From Hungatella hathewayi (GTDB taxonomy: Bacteria > Bacillota > Clostridia > Lachnospirales > Lachnospiraceae), in contig CP102274.1 of assembly GCA_025149285.1 (NCBI GenBank), forward strand, positions 5,792,001 through 5,856,000: 64,000 bases of DNA, written 5' to 3'. The notes beneath the pieces are model-generated. The model was not told where the DNA came from and ran no database searches. It saw only the letters and a program-made list of their open reading frames with translations. The stretch's first letter is position 1; the number at the start of each line of letters is the position of its first letter. Shown piece by piece: positions 50,692 through 60,137 of the stretch. The position numbers and the translations under genes are program-made.

Positions 50692-53600
50692 TCAAATCTC
50701 CCTTTCCGCGCTCTTTTTGGGCGCTGCCTTTTTGCGTTCCGTCCGGGGCTGGCTTTTCAGCTGCTCCATGACGGACTTTTTCTTGTCCCGTTCCTCTCGA
50801 TGGGCGGCGGCAGCCAAATCCATAAGAGAAATAGGCTGGCCACTGCGGGCCTGCTGTTCCAGCTGCGCCACGGTCCGCTCTTTTGGGCCGTTGTTGATGA
50901 TGCCGTCAATCATGCCGTAGTCATCCTCCAGCATCATTTCCGCATTTTTCAGCGGATTGTCCGGCAGGAATCCGGGAATCTCGGTGAAACCAACGCTGTC
51001 GCAGTAATGACAGGATACCTTACCGTCCTGCTTGATGGCAACGATGTCGCTGACGCTCATGGACGGACTGTGAAAATCCACCGGTTTTTGCAGGTTGAAC
51101 TGCTCATACAGCGTTTCCAGCTGCTCCATGGCGCTGCCGGAACCGTTCAGCGGGGCGGTGTAGATCATGTCATAATTGTTTCGGTCCACAGCCAGATTGT
51201 GCGATTGCAGCCAGTCCAGATTCATAAACCGCACATTCTGCGGATCGTCCCGGCTCACCTGATAAATGGCAAAGCAGCTGCCCTCATGGGCAAGAAATGC
51301 CTGCTCTCGTTCCATCTGCCGTTCCTGTCGTTCCAGCACCTTTTCATGGAACGCCGGACTTTGCTCCCATTCCTCGTGTTCCACACCGAAAAGCCCGCCA
51401 TGCTCCATGATTTCCTCGGTGTCAAACACCATGCTCTCCGTGTTATCTTCATGGAGAAGATAGACGGTCAGACCGGCAGCGTCCAGTTCCAGCGCCCGTT
51501 CTCTGGTGACAGGCAGCATCCCGTCATAGAGATAGCCGTATTCCTGCATATCCGAAACAGATACTTCGCTGTCGGGCATGGGGTACTCATCCAAAGACTG
51601 CTCCTGAGCATCGGGCAGCTGGGTGGCGGCAGTTTCTGCGGTCTGCTGGCTGACCTGTTCCTGCATCTGCTGACAGGCTGCATCCTGCAAGGTCTCAATC
51701 ATAGACAGCGGTGCATCCTGAATCGACGGATTTTCCAGTTCCAGCCCCTCACAAATCTGCCGGACAGCGGCGGAACGGGACAGTTCCGGTTCATCCAGCT
51801 GGCCGCCGTCCAGTTCTTTCATGGTTTCCTTGTCATAGAGGGTATAGTCCCAGCCAGTATCGCACGGCTGAATATGCAGATAGGTGGCATCGTTCAGAAG
51901 AAACAGGGCTTTCTGCGGTATATCCGCCTGTTCCGGCTCCTGTTTGGCGGTCAGGTCAATGCCGCGCTCCTTACAGATTTCCTTATAGTGGCGTTCAATG
52001 TCGTTAATCAGCTCACAGGAAGTCTTGTTGATGGTCTCCAGACTGGCTCGCAGCTCCTTCAGTTCCTTGCCCTTGGACCAGGAAGCGATGTAACCGAAAC
52101 TGTTTTCCCCGGTCTGGATGCCGAAATACTGGCAGACTGCATAGGAAATGCTTTCTGCTTCGACTTCCTCTGTGCGACGGTCTTTTTTCTGTTCTTGCAA
52201 AAACTGCGAGAGGGTAAGCATACCGCCGTTAAAATTCAGTCCGTTCTCATCTGTAAAATACAGCCTGCCTTCTTCTGAAAATTCTAACGGAGCAGTCAAA
52301 ATAACAGAGCCAGCGTGGTTCACCACCACTCTTTCCTCAACACAAATCGGGAAACCGGGGTCATCATCCGAACCGCGCAGGTCATAGCAATAAACGCCTT
52401 CGGGCAGATCATCATGGGAAATACGCCCATTGGAAAACAGGGCGGGTTTCTCAAACAACTCCACCTCCTGATATTGCTGGTCATTGTCAATCTGAATCTT
52501 TTTCTGATTATGGAGCTTGCTGTGTGCGATTTCATGGACAGCGGCGGAAACAGTCTGCACCTCGCTCATGCCTTCCCGGATGGCGATGCGCTGGCGTTCG
52601 GGTGAAAAATAGCCGTCCATGTTGTCCGCCATCGGCTCAAACTCGATGGGAACCGGGGCAGAGCGCCGCACCGCCTCCAGAAACGCTTCATAATGCGGCA
52701 CAGTCCCCGACAAGCTGGATGCCAACTCCGGCAGCGGCTTGCCGTCTGTCTGGCTCACATCAAACACCTTGACCGGGCGAAACATGGGGATTTCGATTTC
52801 CTTTTTCTCCATGACCGCCTTGCCGTCTGCATCCAGAATGGGGGCATGGGTATCCGGGTCGCGCTTCATTTCCTCGATTTTCTTTTTGTAGGGCGTGGGG
52901 GCGATGATGGTAATGCCATGCTCACCCTTTTTCACATGGCGCTCAAACTGGTTTTTCCACTTGTTGAACCCGGCCACCAAAGTGGCATCCGGCTTCTGCA
53001 TATAGATGAGCATGGTGTTGTTTACCGAATAGCGGTGGAAGCGGGACATAACGGACAGATAGCGCATATACTTTTCACTCTCGAACAGTTCCTTGATGCC
53101 CTGCTCGATGCCATCTGTGATTTCCCTTAGCCGCTCTCGGTTGGTGGATTTATTCTCAGCCATGATTTTCAGTCTCCTTTCCAAATGTGTGATTTCTGCT
53201 GTGTGTTCTGTAATCCATGCCTTTTGTTCTTCTTCATTTTCGTAAAGAAAAAGGTCCAGCAGGTACTCTACATAGGTTTTCTTCTGGATCGCTTCCACAA
53301 AGAGGGGGTGTGGTTCTTCCTCCGGTGTGTGAGGAGAATAGGCATTCTCCCATTTTTTCAGCAGATAGTAGTAATCGGACAGTATGCGATAACACCGCTG
53401 CCGGTCCTCCCGAAACTGCTGCGTCTCGGTTTTCTGGCGAACATAGTTCCTCCGGGGAGGGGCCTGACTGTCATAAATAAGGCCAAAATCCTGCGCCAGC
53501 TTCTCGGCGGCTTCCTTGGGGGACAGGTTGTAGAGCCGGGAAGCCAGGTCGATCACATCGCCGGTGGCTCCGCAACCGAAGCAGTAGAAATATTCCTTGT

Positions 53601-53736
53601 TCAACTTCATGCTGGGATTTTTGTCATCGTGAAAGGGGCAGCAGACCATGCCGCCCCTTTTGACCTCAATCCCATATCGTTCTGCGGCCTCCCGAATGGT
53701 GATAGACTGCTTGACCGTTTCAAAAAGATTGTCCAT
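50692..53736 (-). CDS. ICE replication/anti-restriction fusion: CHC2 primase zinc finger, ArdC-like domain with HExxH, YodL/DUF4316
   Basis: 1014 residues. A CHC2 primase zinc ribbon is at 32-56 (C33, H36, C52, C55). After a helical linker, an ArdC-like domain (about 190-410) has FHRYSVNNTMLIYMQKPDAT and a zincin motif VHEIAHSKLH near 402. The rest is acidic with repeats typical of these elements. A YodL-type domain near 815-935 (CFAIYQVSR, MNLDWLQSHNLAVDRNNYDM, CHYCDSVGF) and a DUF4316-like basic tail close it. No primase TOPRIM core is present, so it may only bind DNA. In many elements as I recall, the zinc-finger part is a separate gene; here both are one frame. Confidence 0.8.
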   Translation of the reverse strand: MDNLFETVKQSITIREAAERYGIEVKRGGMVCCPFHDDKNPSMKLNKEYFYCFGCGATGDVIDLASRLYNLSPKEAAEKLAQDFGLIYDSQAPPRRNYVRQKTETQQFREDRQRCYRILSDYYYLLKKWENAYSPHTPEEEPHPLFVEAIQKKTYVEYLLDLFLYENEEEQKAWITEHTAEITHLERRLKIMAENKSTNRERLREITDGIEQGIKELFESEKYMRYLSVMSRFHRYSVNNTMLIYMQKPDATLVAGFNKWKNQFERHVKKGEHGITIIAPTPYKKKIEEMKRDPDTHAPILDADGKAVMEKKEIEIPMFRPVKVFDVSQTDGKPLPELASSLSGTVPHYEAFLEAVRRSAPVPIEFEPMADNMDGYFSPERQRIAIREGMSEVQTVSAAVHEIAHSKLHNQKKIQIDNDQQYQEVELFEKPALFSNGRISHDDLPEGVYCYDLRGSDDDPGFPICVEERVVVNHAGSVILTAPLEFSEEGRLYFTDENGLNFNGGMLTLSQFLQEQKKDRRTEEVEAESISYAVCQYFGIQTGENSFGYIASWSKGKELKELRASLETINKTSCELINDIERHYKEICKERGIDLTAKQEPEQADIPQKALFLLNDATYLHIQPCDTGWDYTLYDKETMKELDGGQLDEPELSRSAAVRQICEGLELENPSIQDAPLSMIETLQDAACQQMQEQVSQQTAETAATQLPDAQEQSLDEYPMPDSEVSVSDMQEYGYLYDGMLPVTRERALELDAAGLTVYLLHEDNTESMVFDTEEIMEHGGLFGVEHEEWEQSPAFHEKVLERQERQMEREQAFLAHEGSCFAIYQVSRDDPQNVRFMNLDWLQSHNLAVDRNNYDMIYTAPLNGSGSAMEQLETLYEQFNLQKPVDFHSPSMSVSDIVAIKQDGKVSCHYCDSVGFTEIPGFLPDNPLKNAEMMLEDDYGMIDGIINNGPKERTVAQLEQQARSGQPISLMDLAAAAHREERDKKKSVMEQLKSQPRTERKKAAPKKSAEREI

Positions 53737-53738
53737 AT

Positions 53739-54020
53739 TTACTCACTGTCAGCTTTTCTAACAGGCGGTCTGTACCCGGCAGCCTTGGCCCGTTCACTGG
53801 CAGCCTTGCGGCGCTCGGCACTGTATGGCTCCCGGACGGACACACAGCGTTTGGGGACCGTAAAATTGTGCTTATCTTTTTTACAGACCTGTTCCGGGTG
53901 TTTTTTGGAAAGGCTGGTCAGCTTCTCCATCAGTTTCCGGTCATGGGTATAAACTTCGGCGGTGTCCTCGGCCTGGTTGTAGAGGAGGATGGTTTCCTGT
54001 TCGTAGAGGGAAAGTTTCAT
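53739..54020 (-). CDS. conserved ICE protein, unknown function
   Basis: 93 residues, basic and soluble, starting MKLSLYEQETILLYNQAEDT. The same small protein is common between topB and the primase-like gene in Tn1549-type elements. It overlaps topB by 4 bp and ends 2 bp before the primase fusion, so it is part of one translation chain. No domain with known activity recognised. Confidence 0.7.
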   Translation of the reverse strand: MKLSLYEQETILLYNQAEDTAEVYTHDRKLMEKLTSLSKKHPEQVCKKDKHNFTVPKRCVSVREPYSAERRKAASERAKAAGYRPPVRKADSE

Positions 54021-56140
54021 CGTTTGCCGCCTTTCTGCCGGTCAAACTCCAGCTTGAAACCCACATACTTCCCATCGTCCACCAGAACCACCGTTGCGTC
54101 GTAGGTCTTGCCGGTTTTTTCCGAATACAAGCCGCTCACATGAGCGCGTCCCTCTTTGAGCAGCGCTGTCACAATAGCCTTGGTAGGCTGATTACGCTTC
54201 ATTTCCCACCACTTGTTGTTTTTCCAGATGGCAAATTTACAGGATTCTGTCTGGCAGAAGAACCCTTTTTGCAGTTCCGCCACATCACCGCCGCAGCGAG
54301 GGCATTTGCCCACCACTTCGCGGGGCGGCGTGAACAGGTACTCAGTCCCCTTGATGACCTGATAGGTTCCTACCAACTCCCGGAGCATGGCGCAGATCCC
54401 GCCCATGAAGTCCTCCGGGGACAGCTCGCCGCGCTCGATCTCGCTTAAACGGTGTTCCCATTCAGCGGTCAGCAGGGGCGATTGCAGCTGTTCCGGCAGA
54501 ACGGTAATCAGGGACACCGCATCTTTGGATGGCATGAGCTGCACAGCTTTCTTACTCTTTTTTCGCTCCAAAAAGCCGGTGGACACCAGCTTTTCCAGGA
54601 TACCGGCGCGGGTGGCCGGGGTCCCCAGACCCTTGCGCTCGGCATCGTCCGGCATTTCCTTTGATCCGGCAGTTTCCATCGCGGAAAGCAGCGTATCTTC
54701 GGTGAAGTGTTTGGGCGGGCTGGTTTTGCCCTCCTTAACGGCAGAGCTGGAAAGGGGCAGCGTCTGACCCTCGGACAGTTCTGGCAGACGGCCTCCGTCC
54801 GGCAGGGCCTTGTCCTCGGTTTCCTTGTCCGGCTCCGCATTTTTCAGCCCAGCGCGGTAGGCAGCGTCCAGCGCCCGCCAGCCGGGGCGCTTCACCGTTT
54901 TGCCCTTGGTGGTAAACTCCGCACCGGCACACTCCACGGTGACAGCAGTTTCTGAGTAAGTATGCGGTTCCGCCACCGCGCACAGCAGGCGCAAAGCTAC
55001 AAGTTCCAAAATCATCCGTTCACCCACCGGCAGGCCGGACAGGTCTGCGCCATGAAGATTGCGGGTAGGAATCACCGCATGGTGGTCGGTCACTTTCTTA
55101 TCGTTGATGACCAGAGCCTCATCGCAGGAAATGGCGATCCCTTTGCGAAACGGCATGGCGTTGGCAACCAGATTGACCAGCACCGGCAATCCCTCCGCCA
55201 TATCCGAAGTCAGATAGCGGCTATCCGTGCGGGGATAGGTGCAGAGCTTCTTTTCATACAGATTTTGCAGATAATCAAGCGTTTGCTGGGCCGTATATCC
55301 CAACAATCGGTTGGCGTCCCGTTGGAGGGTAGTCAAGTCATAGAGGGCGGGCGGCTTCTCGGTTTTGTCCTTGCGCTCCACCTTTTTCACTGTCACATCC
55401 GCACCCTGACAGGCAGTTTTCAGCTGCTCGGCGGCAGCCTTATCCGCCATGCGTTCCCCGGAAACGGAAAACTCAGGTAGCTCCAGGACTATCGTGTAAA
55501 ACGGAACCGGCTTGAAGGTGTCGATCTCGGCTTCCCGTTGGACGATGAGGGCCAGCGTCGGGGACATGACGCGCCCAATATTCAAAGTGCGGTGGTACAG
55601 CACGGAAAACAGTCTTGTGGCGTTGATACCCACCAGCCAATCCGCCTTGGCGCGGCAGAGGGCCGCCTGATGCAGACCGTCATAGTCCGCACCGGGGCGC
55701 AGATTTGCAAAGCCCTCCCTTATGGCGGAGTCCTCCATCGAAGAAATCCACAGGCGTTTCATGGGCTTTTGGCAGCCTGCCAGCTCATAGACGCTGCGGA
55801 AAATCAGTTCGCCCTCGCGTCCGGCATCACAGGCATTTACCACCTCGGTCACATCCGGGGCGTTCATCAGCTTTTTGAGAACATCAAACTGTTTCTTTTT
55901 ATCTTTGTCCACCACCATCTGCCAATGTTCCGGCAGAATCGGCAGGTCATCATATCGCCACTTGGCGTACTTGGGGTCATAGCTGTCTGCATCCGCAAGA
56001 CCGGCCAGATGTCCCACGCACCAGCTGACACGCCAGCCGTTGCCCTCCAGATAGCCGTCTTTGCGGACAGTCGCGCCGATCACGGCAGCCAAACTCTGGG
56101 CAACCGACGGCTTTTCAGCGATTACCAGTTTACATCCCAT
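54017..56140 (-). CDS. topB: DNA topoisomerase III (TopB), ICE type
   Basis: About 707 residues. The TOPRIM start is CKLVIAEKPSVAQSLAAVIG, the acidic DAGREGE-like NACDAGREGELIFR follows, and the active-site Tyr lies in YPRTDSRYL. A C-terminal zinc-ribbon-like CPRCGGDVAELQKGFFC is present. ATG 56140 (or 56143) follows GGGAGG and overlaps the preceding gene's stop; the open frame upstream is antisense filler. It would resolve DNA during conjugative transfer or replication. Confidence 0.92.
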   Translation of the reverse strand: MGCKLVIAEKPSVAQSLAAVIGATVRKDGYLEGNGWRVSWCVGHLAGLADADSYDPKYAKWRYDDLPILPEHWQMVVDKDKKKQFDVLKKLMNAPDVTEVVNACDAGREGELIFRSVYELAGCQKPMKRLWISSMEDSAIREGFANLRPGADYDGLHQAALCRAKADWLVGINATRLFSVLYHRTLNIGRVMSPTLALIVQREAEIDTFKPVPFYTIVLELPEFSVSGERMADKAAAEQLKTACQGADVTVKKVERKDKTEKPPALYDLTTLQRDANRLLGYTAQQTLDYLQNLYEKKLCTYPRTDSRYLTSDMAEGLPVLVNLVANAMPFRKGIAISCDEALVINDKKVTDHHAVIPTRNLHGADLSGLPVGERMILELVALRLLCAVAEPHTYSETAVTVECAGAEFTTKGKTVKRPGWRALDAAYRAGLKNAEPDKETEDKALPDGGRLPELSEGQTLPLSSSAVKEGKTSPPKHFTEDTLLSAMETAGSKEMPDDAERKGLGTPATRAGILEKLVSTGFLERKKSKKAVQLMPSKDAVSLITVLPEQLQSPLLTAEWEHRLSEIERGELSPEDFMGGICAMLRELVGTYQVIKGTEYLFTPPREVVGKCPRCGGDVAELQKGFFCQTESCKFAIWKNNKWWEMKRNQPTKAIVTALLKEGRAHVSGLYSEKTGKTYDATVVLVDDGKYVGFKLEFDRQKGGKR

Positions 56141-56813
56141 CATCTTCATCCTCCCATTCTTCCCGCACAGATGTGTGCAGTTTTTTCTCAATGCTGTTTT
56201 CCTCATCCAGCAGCAGGTCATAGCCGAACCGGTAGTCATAGCGGTACAGTTTCCCCAGCAGATCGTTGATAAGGATACGGCAGGCCAGAATGACACGGGT
56301 TTTGTCCACCTGCATCAACCGGTAGCGTTGATAATTGCTGTAATATTCCTCATGGCGGCAGGTACGGCGGACGGTTTCCTCAAACAAAATATCCACCGGG
56401 TCCTGGCAGCCGTCCTCTTTTTCACATTCCATACAGTTCAGAAGTTCCATCACCATAGGAAAGCTCCGTTCATCCATTGGGGCTTCTTCTGCCAGAAAAC
56501 CTACCAGTGCAGACAAAAGCAGGCGGGCGGCTGTCTGTTCCCGGTCTGTCAAAACCGCCATTGTCTGTGCGGCATTCGGCAGGAGCCTTTCTTCCACAAA
56601 ATCCGCCGCGTCTCCTGAATAAAGCTGACGGATGGAATCTATGGACAGGGGAACCGCTGCGGCATCCAGGGAGAAATCAAAAGGTTCCTCCCGTCTGGGC
56701 TTTTTCCGAAATTTGCTCCACACAGTTGAGAGAATGTCGCGGCCAAAATACGCGGCGATCACCAGCAGGTCAAAAACCGCAAGCAGCTTGATAAATGTAA
56801 TCAGAATACTCAT
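56130..56813 (-). CDS. membrane-anchored ICE protein, unknown function
   Basis: 227 residues with one N-terminal transmembrane helix (ITFIKLLAVFDLLVIAAYFG) and an alpha-helical cytoplasmic part. Acidic C-terminus EEWEDEDDGM. Found at this place, between topB and the DUF4366 gene, in related elements. It may belong to the transfer apparatus at the membrane. Overlaps both neighbours by a few bases. Confidence 0.65.
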   Translation of the reverse strand: MSILITFIKLLAVFDLLVIAAYFGRDILSTVWSKFRKKPRREEPFDFSLDAAAVPLSIDSIRQLYSGDAADFVEERLLPNAAQTMAVLTDREQTAARLLLSALVGFLAEEAPMDERSFPMVMELLNCMECEKEDGCQDPVDILFEETVRRTCRHEEYYSNYQRYRLMQVDKTRVILACRILINDLLGKLYRYDYRFGYDLLLDEENSIEKKLHTSVREEWEDEDDGM

Positions 56814-57004
56814 TTTTTCCGTTTCCTTTCTTTGAGCCAGCGTTCCATCTCACGGTGGCAAATGCCCACGCAGGGACTTCCATAATTCCCGCAGCCATAA
56901 CAGGGGTGGCTTTGGGGCAAAGAGGGAGGACGGGAAGTTTCCTTCCCGCCCTCCGGCCTGCGTGTCATCATTCGTTCATAGGGACTGTCTGTGAAACGAG
57001 TCAT
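56810..57004 (-). CDS. small Cys-rich ICE protein
   Basis: 64 residues with four Cys in CYGCGNYGSPCVGICHRE, probably a zinc- or disulfide-stabilised knuckle, and a basic tail. Overlaps both neighbours as ATGA. Recurrent in Tn1549-like elements; function unknown. Confidence 0.6.
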   Translation of the reverse strand: MTRFTDSPYERMMTRRPEGGKETSRPPSLPQSHPCYGCGNYGSPCVGICHREMERWLKERKRKK

Positions 57005-57771
57005 TTCACGCTGTCCTCGTCATCTTCTTCTGCGCTGCCCCCGTCAGCGTCCGGCTCGCCCGATTCCTCGTCCTCCAATTCGATTTCTTCCTCATCCGGC
57101 AGTTCCTCGCCGTCCTCATAGTCATAATCGTCTGGATTGCTGCTGTTTTTGTGGTTGGCCTTACCCTTAATGAATTTGAAATAGGTAAAGGCAGCGCCGC
57201 CCATCACAGCCAGCACCAGCAGCAGGACAACCGGGTTTAGTCCTGCGGATTCTTTTTTCTCAGGCTCCGCAGGTTCCGCAGGCGTTTCCGGCTCCGCTTC
57301 CTTGCCGGTACAACCGGTCATGTCCGTACTGCACACCTCGCATTTGGTGTTGACCGCACCGGCTTCGCATTTTTCTGTGCAGTTGCAGACAACGGGTGGT
57401 TTCTCGGCGGACTGCCCATCCTCCATCAGCGCCATCAGGTCAGCTTCATCCACCTGATTTAAGAAATGGACGGCGGTTTCCTTGTCCTCGTTGGCCCGGT
57501 CAATGAGGATGTAAAAGTAGTTGCCCGCCTTGGTGGTGACGGTAATCAGCTGCTTGTTGCCGCCGAAATCATCTACCAGCGCCGCGTTGCCCTCCGGGGT
57601 CAGGGCAGGACTGTCCTCGGTTTTTTCCACCACCACATTTTCATCGTTGGTGGCATCCTCTGCCGGGGGCTGCTCCGTTCCCTGGGCAAAGGCGGTCACG
57701 GAAAGGCCCATCATCAGCACCAGGGCGGCGCAGAGGGCCGAAAAGGTCTTGAAAATTCTCTTATTCTTCAT
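57001..57771 (-). CDS. CD1107-family surface protein (DUF4366)
   Basis: 256 residues. Signal peptide (residues 1-29, ending SVTAFA), an extracellular domain with NKQLITVTTKAGNYFYILID and a Cys-rich stretch (CNCTEKCEAG, CEVCSTDMTGC), a transmembrane helix near 185-205 (VVLLLVLAVMGGAAFTYF) and a very acidic cytoplasmic tail. This is the CD1107 family of mobile-element surface proteins, thought to act in cell contact or in the transfer channel. ATG overlaps the DUF4315 gene by 11 bp. Confidence 0.85.
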   Translation of the reverse strand: MKNKRIFKTFSALCAALVLMMGLSVTAFAQGTEQPPAEDATNDENVVVEKTEDSPALTPEGNAALVDDFGGNKQLITVTTKAGNYFYILIDRANEDKETAVHFLNQVDEADLMALMEDGQSAEKPPVVCNCTEKCEAGAVNTKCEVCSTDMTGCTGKEAEPETPAEPAEPEKKESAGLNPVVLLLVLAVMGGAAFTYFKFIKGKANHKNSSNPDDYDYEDGEELPDEEEIELEDEESGEPDADGGSAEEDDEDSVK

Positions 57772-58015
57772 GGGCGGTGTCCTCCTGTTCGTTGTAGTCG
57801 GCGGAGGCAGCGGCCATGCCGGGGACCGTACCGCCGGAGAGCATAGCGTTCAGCTGCTCCGGGGTCAGCCGCAGGGCGCGCACCATCTGGACGATCTCCA
57901 GATTTTCCGCTTCGGTTTTCTGCGCTTCCAGCGTTTTCAGCTTTTCCTGATACTCTGCGATTTTCTCACGGGTTTTCGTAATTTCCCGGTCAATGCGTTC
58001 AATTTTCGTAGCCAT
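57761..58015 (-). CDS. DUF4315-family ICE protein
   Basis: About 84 residues with a heptad-rich coiled coil (IDREITKTREKIAEYQEKLK) then LTPEQLNAMLSGG. ATG 58015 has AGGAG upstream; a preceding ATG (58021) lies in the spacer. Located between the CHAP hydrolase and DUF4366 genes, as in related elements. Function unknown. Confidence 0.8.
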   Translation of the reverse strand: MATKIERIDREITKTREKIAEYQEKLKTLEAQKTEAENLEIVQMVRALRLTPEQLNAMLSGGTVPGMAAASADYNEQEDTAHEE

Positions 58016-58042
58016 AATCAATCACTCCTATCAAAAGATTTG

Positions 58043-59776
58043 TCACCAGTTCATCAGGCCGTAGCCCTTGATGCACTCATAGTTCACATCGTAGCTTCTG
58101 ATTTTGCAGGCATCGCCGCTGTTTCCCTCTACGGTATAAACGCGGCTGCCGTCTGTGCCGATGACGATGCCCACATGGTCGGCGCTGCCGTCCAGGTCCC
58201 AATCGAAGAAGATGGCATCGCCGGGGGCGAGGTTGTCATAGCCCCGCGCGCCCCATTGCCCATGTGACTGGAACCAGGGTACACCCTGGGATTGACAGCC
58301 CGCAAAGCGCGGTTCAGACAGCCCCATCTGGCCGTAGCACCAGGACACGAAGCAGGCGCACCATTCCACGCGGGAATTGAATCCGTACCAGCTCCAGTAG
58401 GGCTGACCGCCCACATTTCCTACCTGACGTTTGGCCAGTTCCACCAGCTCCGGGTTGCCGGGGCGTGTGCCGTTTACAAACTCCACACCCTCCAAACTCT
58501 CGGAATCACTGGTATTCGTGGAACCGCCGCCGAAGATCAGCGGCTTGTTGCCCAGTGTCTGCCGGTACACCTGATACATCTCTAGCTGTTCCGGGGTCAG
58601 CAGCTCCGAAGCCACAGAGGATATAGGCTTGCTGGTGAGCTTCACATTGAGGATGTAGTAGTTGTAGGGAACCTCAACGGTATAGCTGTTGCCCTCGCTG
58701 TCCGTTCGGGTTTCCGTCCGGTAGCGCACCTCGACTTCCTCGGTGAGCGTAAGCTGATACTGTGCATCAAACACACGCTCCAGCTCCGCCTGTGCGCTCT
58801 GGCGAGTATAGCCCTGCAACACAGCAGACAGATAAGCCGCCAACTCATGGGGGTCATGCCCGATCATATCCAGGTCATAACGGTATTCGTCATATCCCGG
58901 ATGGCTGATCTCAATGTTGTCGATCTCAGCTTGCAGCGCCGCTTCCTTGGCGGCGTAATCGGCCTCCACCGCCACCAGCTCCAGGTCATCCGACGGATAG
59001 GTAGAGCCGGAAATGGCAGAACCAATGCTCTGCGCCATCATGGAGCAGGAGGACATGGTGTTGAGCAGCAGGCAGATGAGCAGAAAAATCGCGCCCACAA
59101 GCAAAAAGCCTTTTTTGTGGCGCATAACAAATGCTCCGGCCTGCTGTGCCTTTTCCTTGACCGTCTTGGCGGCCTTGCCGGTCTTTTTTGCGGTGTTGGC
59201 GGTGTTTCCGGCAGCTTGACCGGCGCGCTTGGCGGCGGCGTATTCCTTTTTGATGGCCTGCTTCTGCTGCCAGCGTGAAAACGGATTACTGGTAAGCTGG
59301 GGATTTTCCCGCAGGGACTTTTGATACAGGGCGTTTACATTGGCCTTTTCCAGCTTTTGTTCCGCCTGTGCCGCCTTGCGGTATGGCTTCAGCTTGTGGC
59401 TGCGGTAGCCTTCCCGGACCAGCCGCGCACCGGTTTCAACAGCTTCCTCGGACTTGTGGGCGCTCTCCACGCCCACATTGTCCTGTTCCGTTTCACGGAT
59501 TTCCTTGTGGAGTTTCCCCAGCGCCGCATCTCCCGGAGCATCCCGGACCGCATGGGACAGCTTGGAGGGCGGCTTTTTCTTGTCCTCCAGCACCAGTTTG
59601 GTAATCACTTTGCCGGTCCCCAGGTCCACCGCTTTTTGCCGCACCTGCTTTTTCGGGATTTTCGCCTGCGCCTTGTCTGCTTTGACGGCGGCCCGGTCTA
59701 CTTTACGGATGGGCTTCTCCAGCGCCGGGTCAGCCCGTTCCTCGTCTGTAAAGCGCAGGCGCGGTTCCTTACGCAT
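58043..59776 (-). CDS. CD1108-family mobile-element hydrolase with CHAP domain
   Basis: About 577 residues. A Lys/Ala-rich cytoplasmic N-terminus (1-215) precedes one membrane helix (KGFLLVGAIFLLICLLL) and an extracytoplasmic part ending in a CHAP/NlpC-like domain: EWCACFVSWCYGQMG (catalytic Cys) and DHVGIVIGTD (catalytic His). It would open the cell wall for the transfer channel, as VirB1 does. The start is uncertain: ATG 59776 or GTG 59785, both inside the upstream gene's end. Full-length for the family as far as I can judge. Confidence 0.85.
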   Translation of the reverse strand: MRKEPRLRFTDEERADPALEKPIRKVDRAAVKADKAQAKIPKKQVRQKAVDLGTGKVITKLVLEDKKKPPSKLSHAVRDAPGDAALGKLHKEIRETEQDNVGVESAHKSEEAVETGARLVREGYRSHKLKPYRKAAQAEQKLEKANVNALYQKSLRENPQLTSNPFSRWQQKQAIKKEYAAAKRAGQAAGNTANTAKKTGKAAKTVKEKAQQAGAFVMRHKKGFLLVGAIFLLICLLLNTMSSCSMMAQSIGSAISGSTYPSDDLELVAVEADYAAKEAALQAEIDNIEISHPGYDEYRYDLDMIGHDPHELAAYLSAVLQGYTRQSAQAELERVFDAQYQLTLTEEVEVRYRTETRTDSEGNSYTVEVPYNYYILNVKLTSKPISSVASELLTPEQLEMYQVYRQTLGNKPLIFGGGSTNTSDSESLEGVEFVNGTRPGNPELVELAKRQVGNVGGQPYWSWYGFNSRVEWCACFVSWCYGQMGLSEPRFAGCQSQGVPWFQSHGQWGARGYDNLAPGDAIFFDWDLDGSADHVGIVIGTDGSRVYTVEGNSGDACKIRSYDVNYECIKGYGLMNW

Positions 59777-60137
59777 ACCAGCCACCCGCCATCAGGTCAT
59801 CCAGCAGCACACAGGTTTCCGCATATACCGGAATCTGAATGGTTTCTGCCGGAAAGACCGTTGTGGACAGGAAAAGCGCCATCAGGGTTCCTCTTGCCAT
59901 GTCCCGATCCTGAATCGGGCTGCCCATAAACAGCTTGGGAACATCCGGTATGCCCTCTGTCCAGATATGGTGAATCCGGGTAAATCCGGCATAGCCCTTG
60001 GGCGTGAGATTTTTTGCTGTCTTTTCCTGCTCATAGCAGTAATGGACGGCGGCGCGAAGCAGTTCCACCATCTGCTCACATCCGCTGACAGCGGCCAGAA
60101 GCAGACCTGCGCCTTTTTCAATTTCTTTCTTTGTCAT
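59769..60137 (-). CDS. conserved ICE protein downstream of virB4, unknown function
   Basis: 122 residues, soluble. It contains GAGLLLAAVSGCEQMVELLR and FMGSPIQDRDMARGTLMALF. ATG 60137 follows GGAGG by 9 bp and lies within the 3' end of virB4; an ATG three codons upstream is the alternative. Present at this place in Tn1549-like transfer modules. No known domain recognised. Confidence 0.65.
   Translation of the reverse strand: MTKKEIEKGAGLLLAAVSGCEQMVELLRAAVHYCYEQEKTAKNLTPKGYAGFTRIHHIWTEGIPDVPKLFMGSPIQDRDMARGTLMALFLSTTVFPAETIQIPVYAETCVLLDDLMAGGWYA

Noticed and set aside
50650..52278. A 542-codon plus-strand frame opposite the CHC2/ArdC fusion
   Set aside because: Antisense reading of a supported gene, low-complexity Leu/Gln/His composition, no domain.
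54017..56296. A start for topB at 56296
   Set aside because: The first 52 codons from there are a Cys/Met-rich reading of the preceding gene in another frame. TOPRIM sequence starts at 56140 behind GGGAGG.
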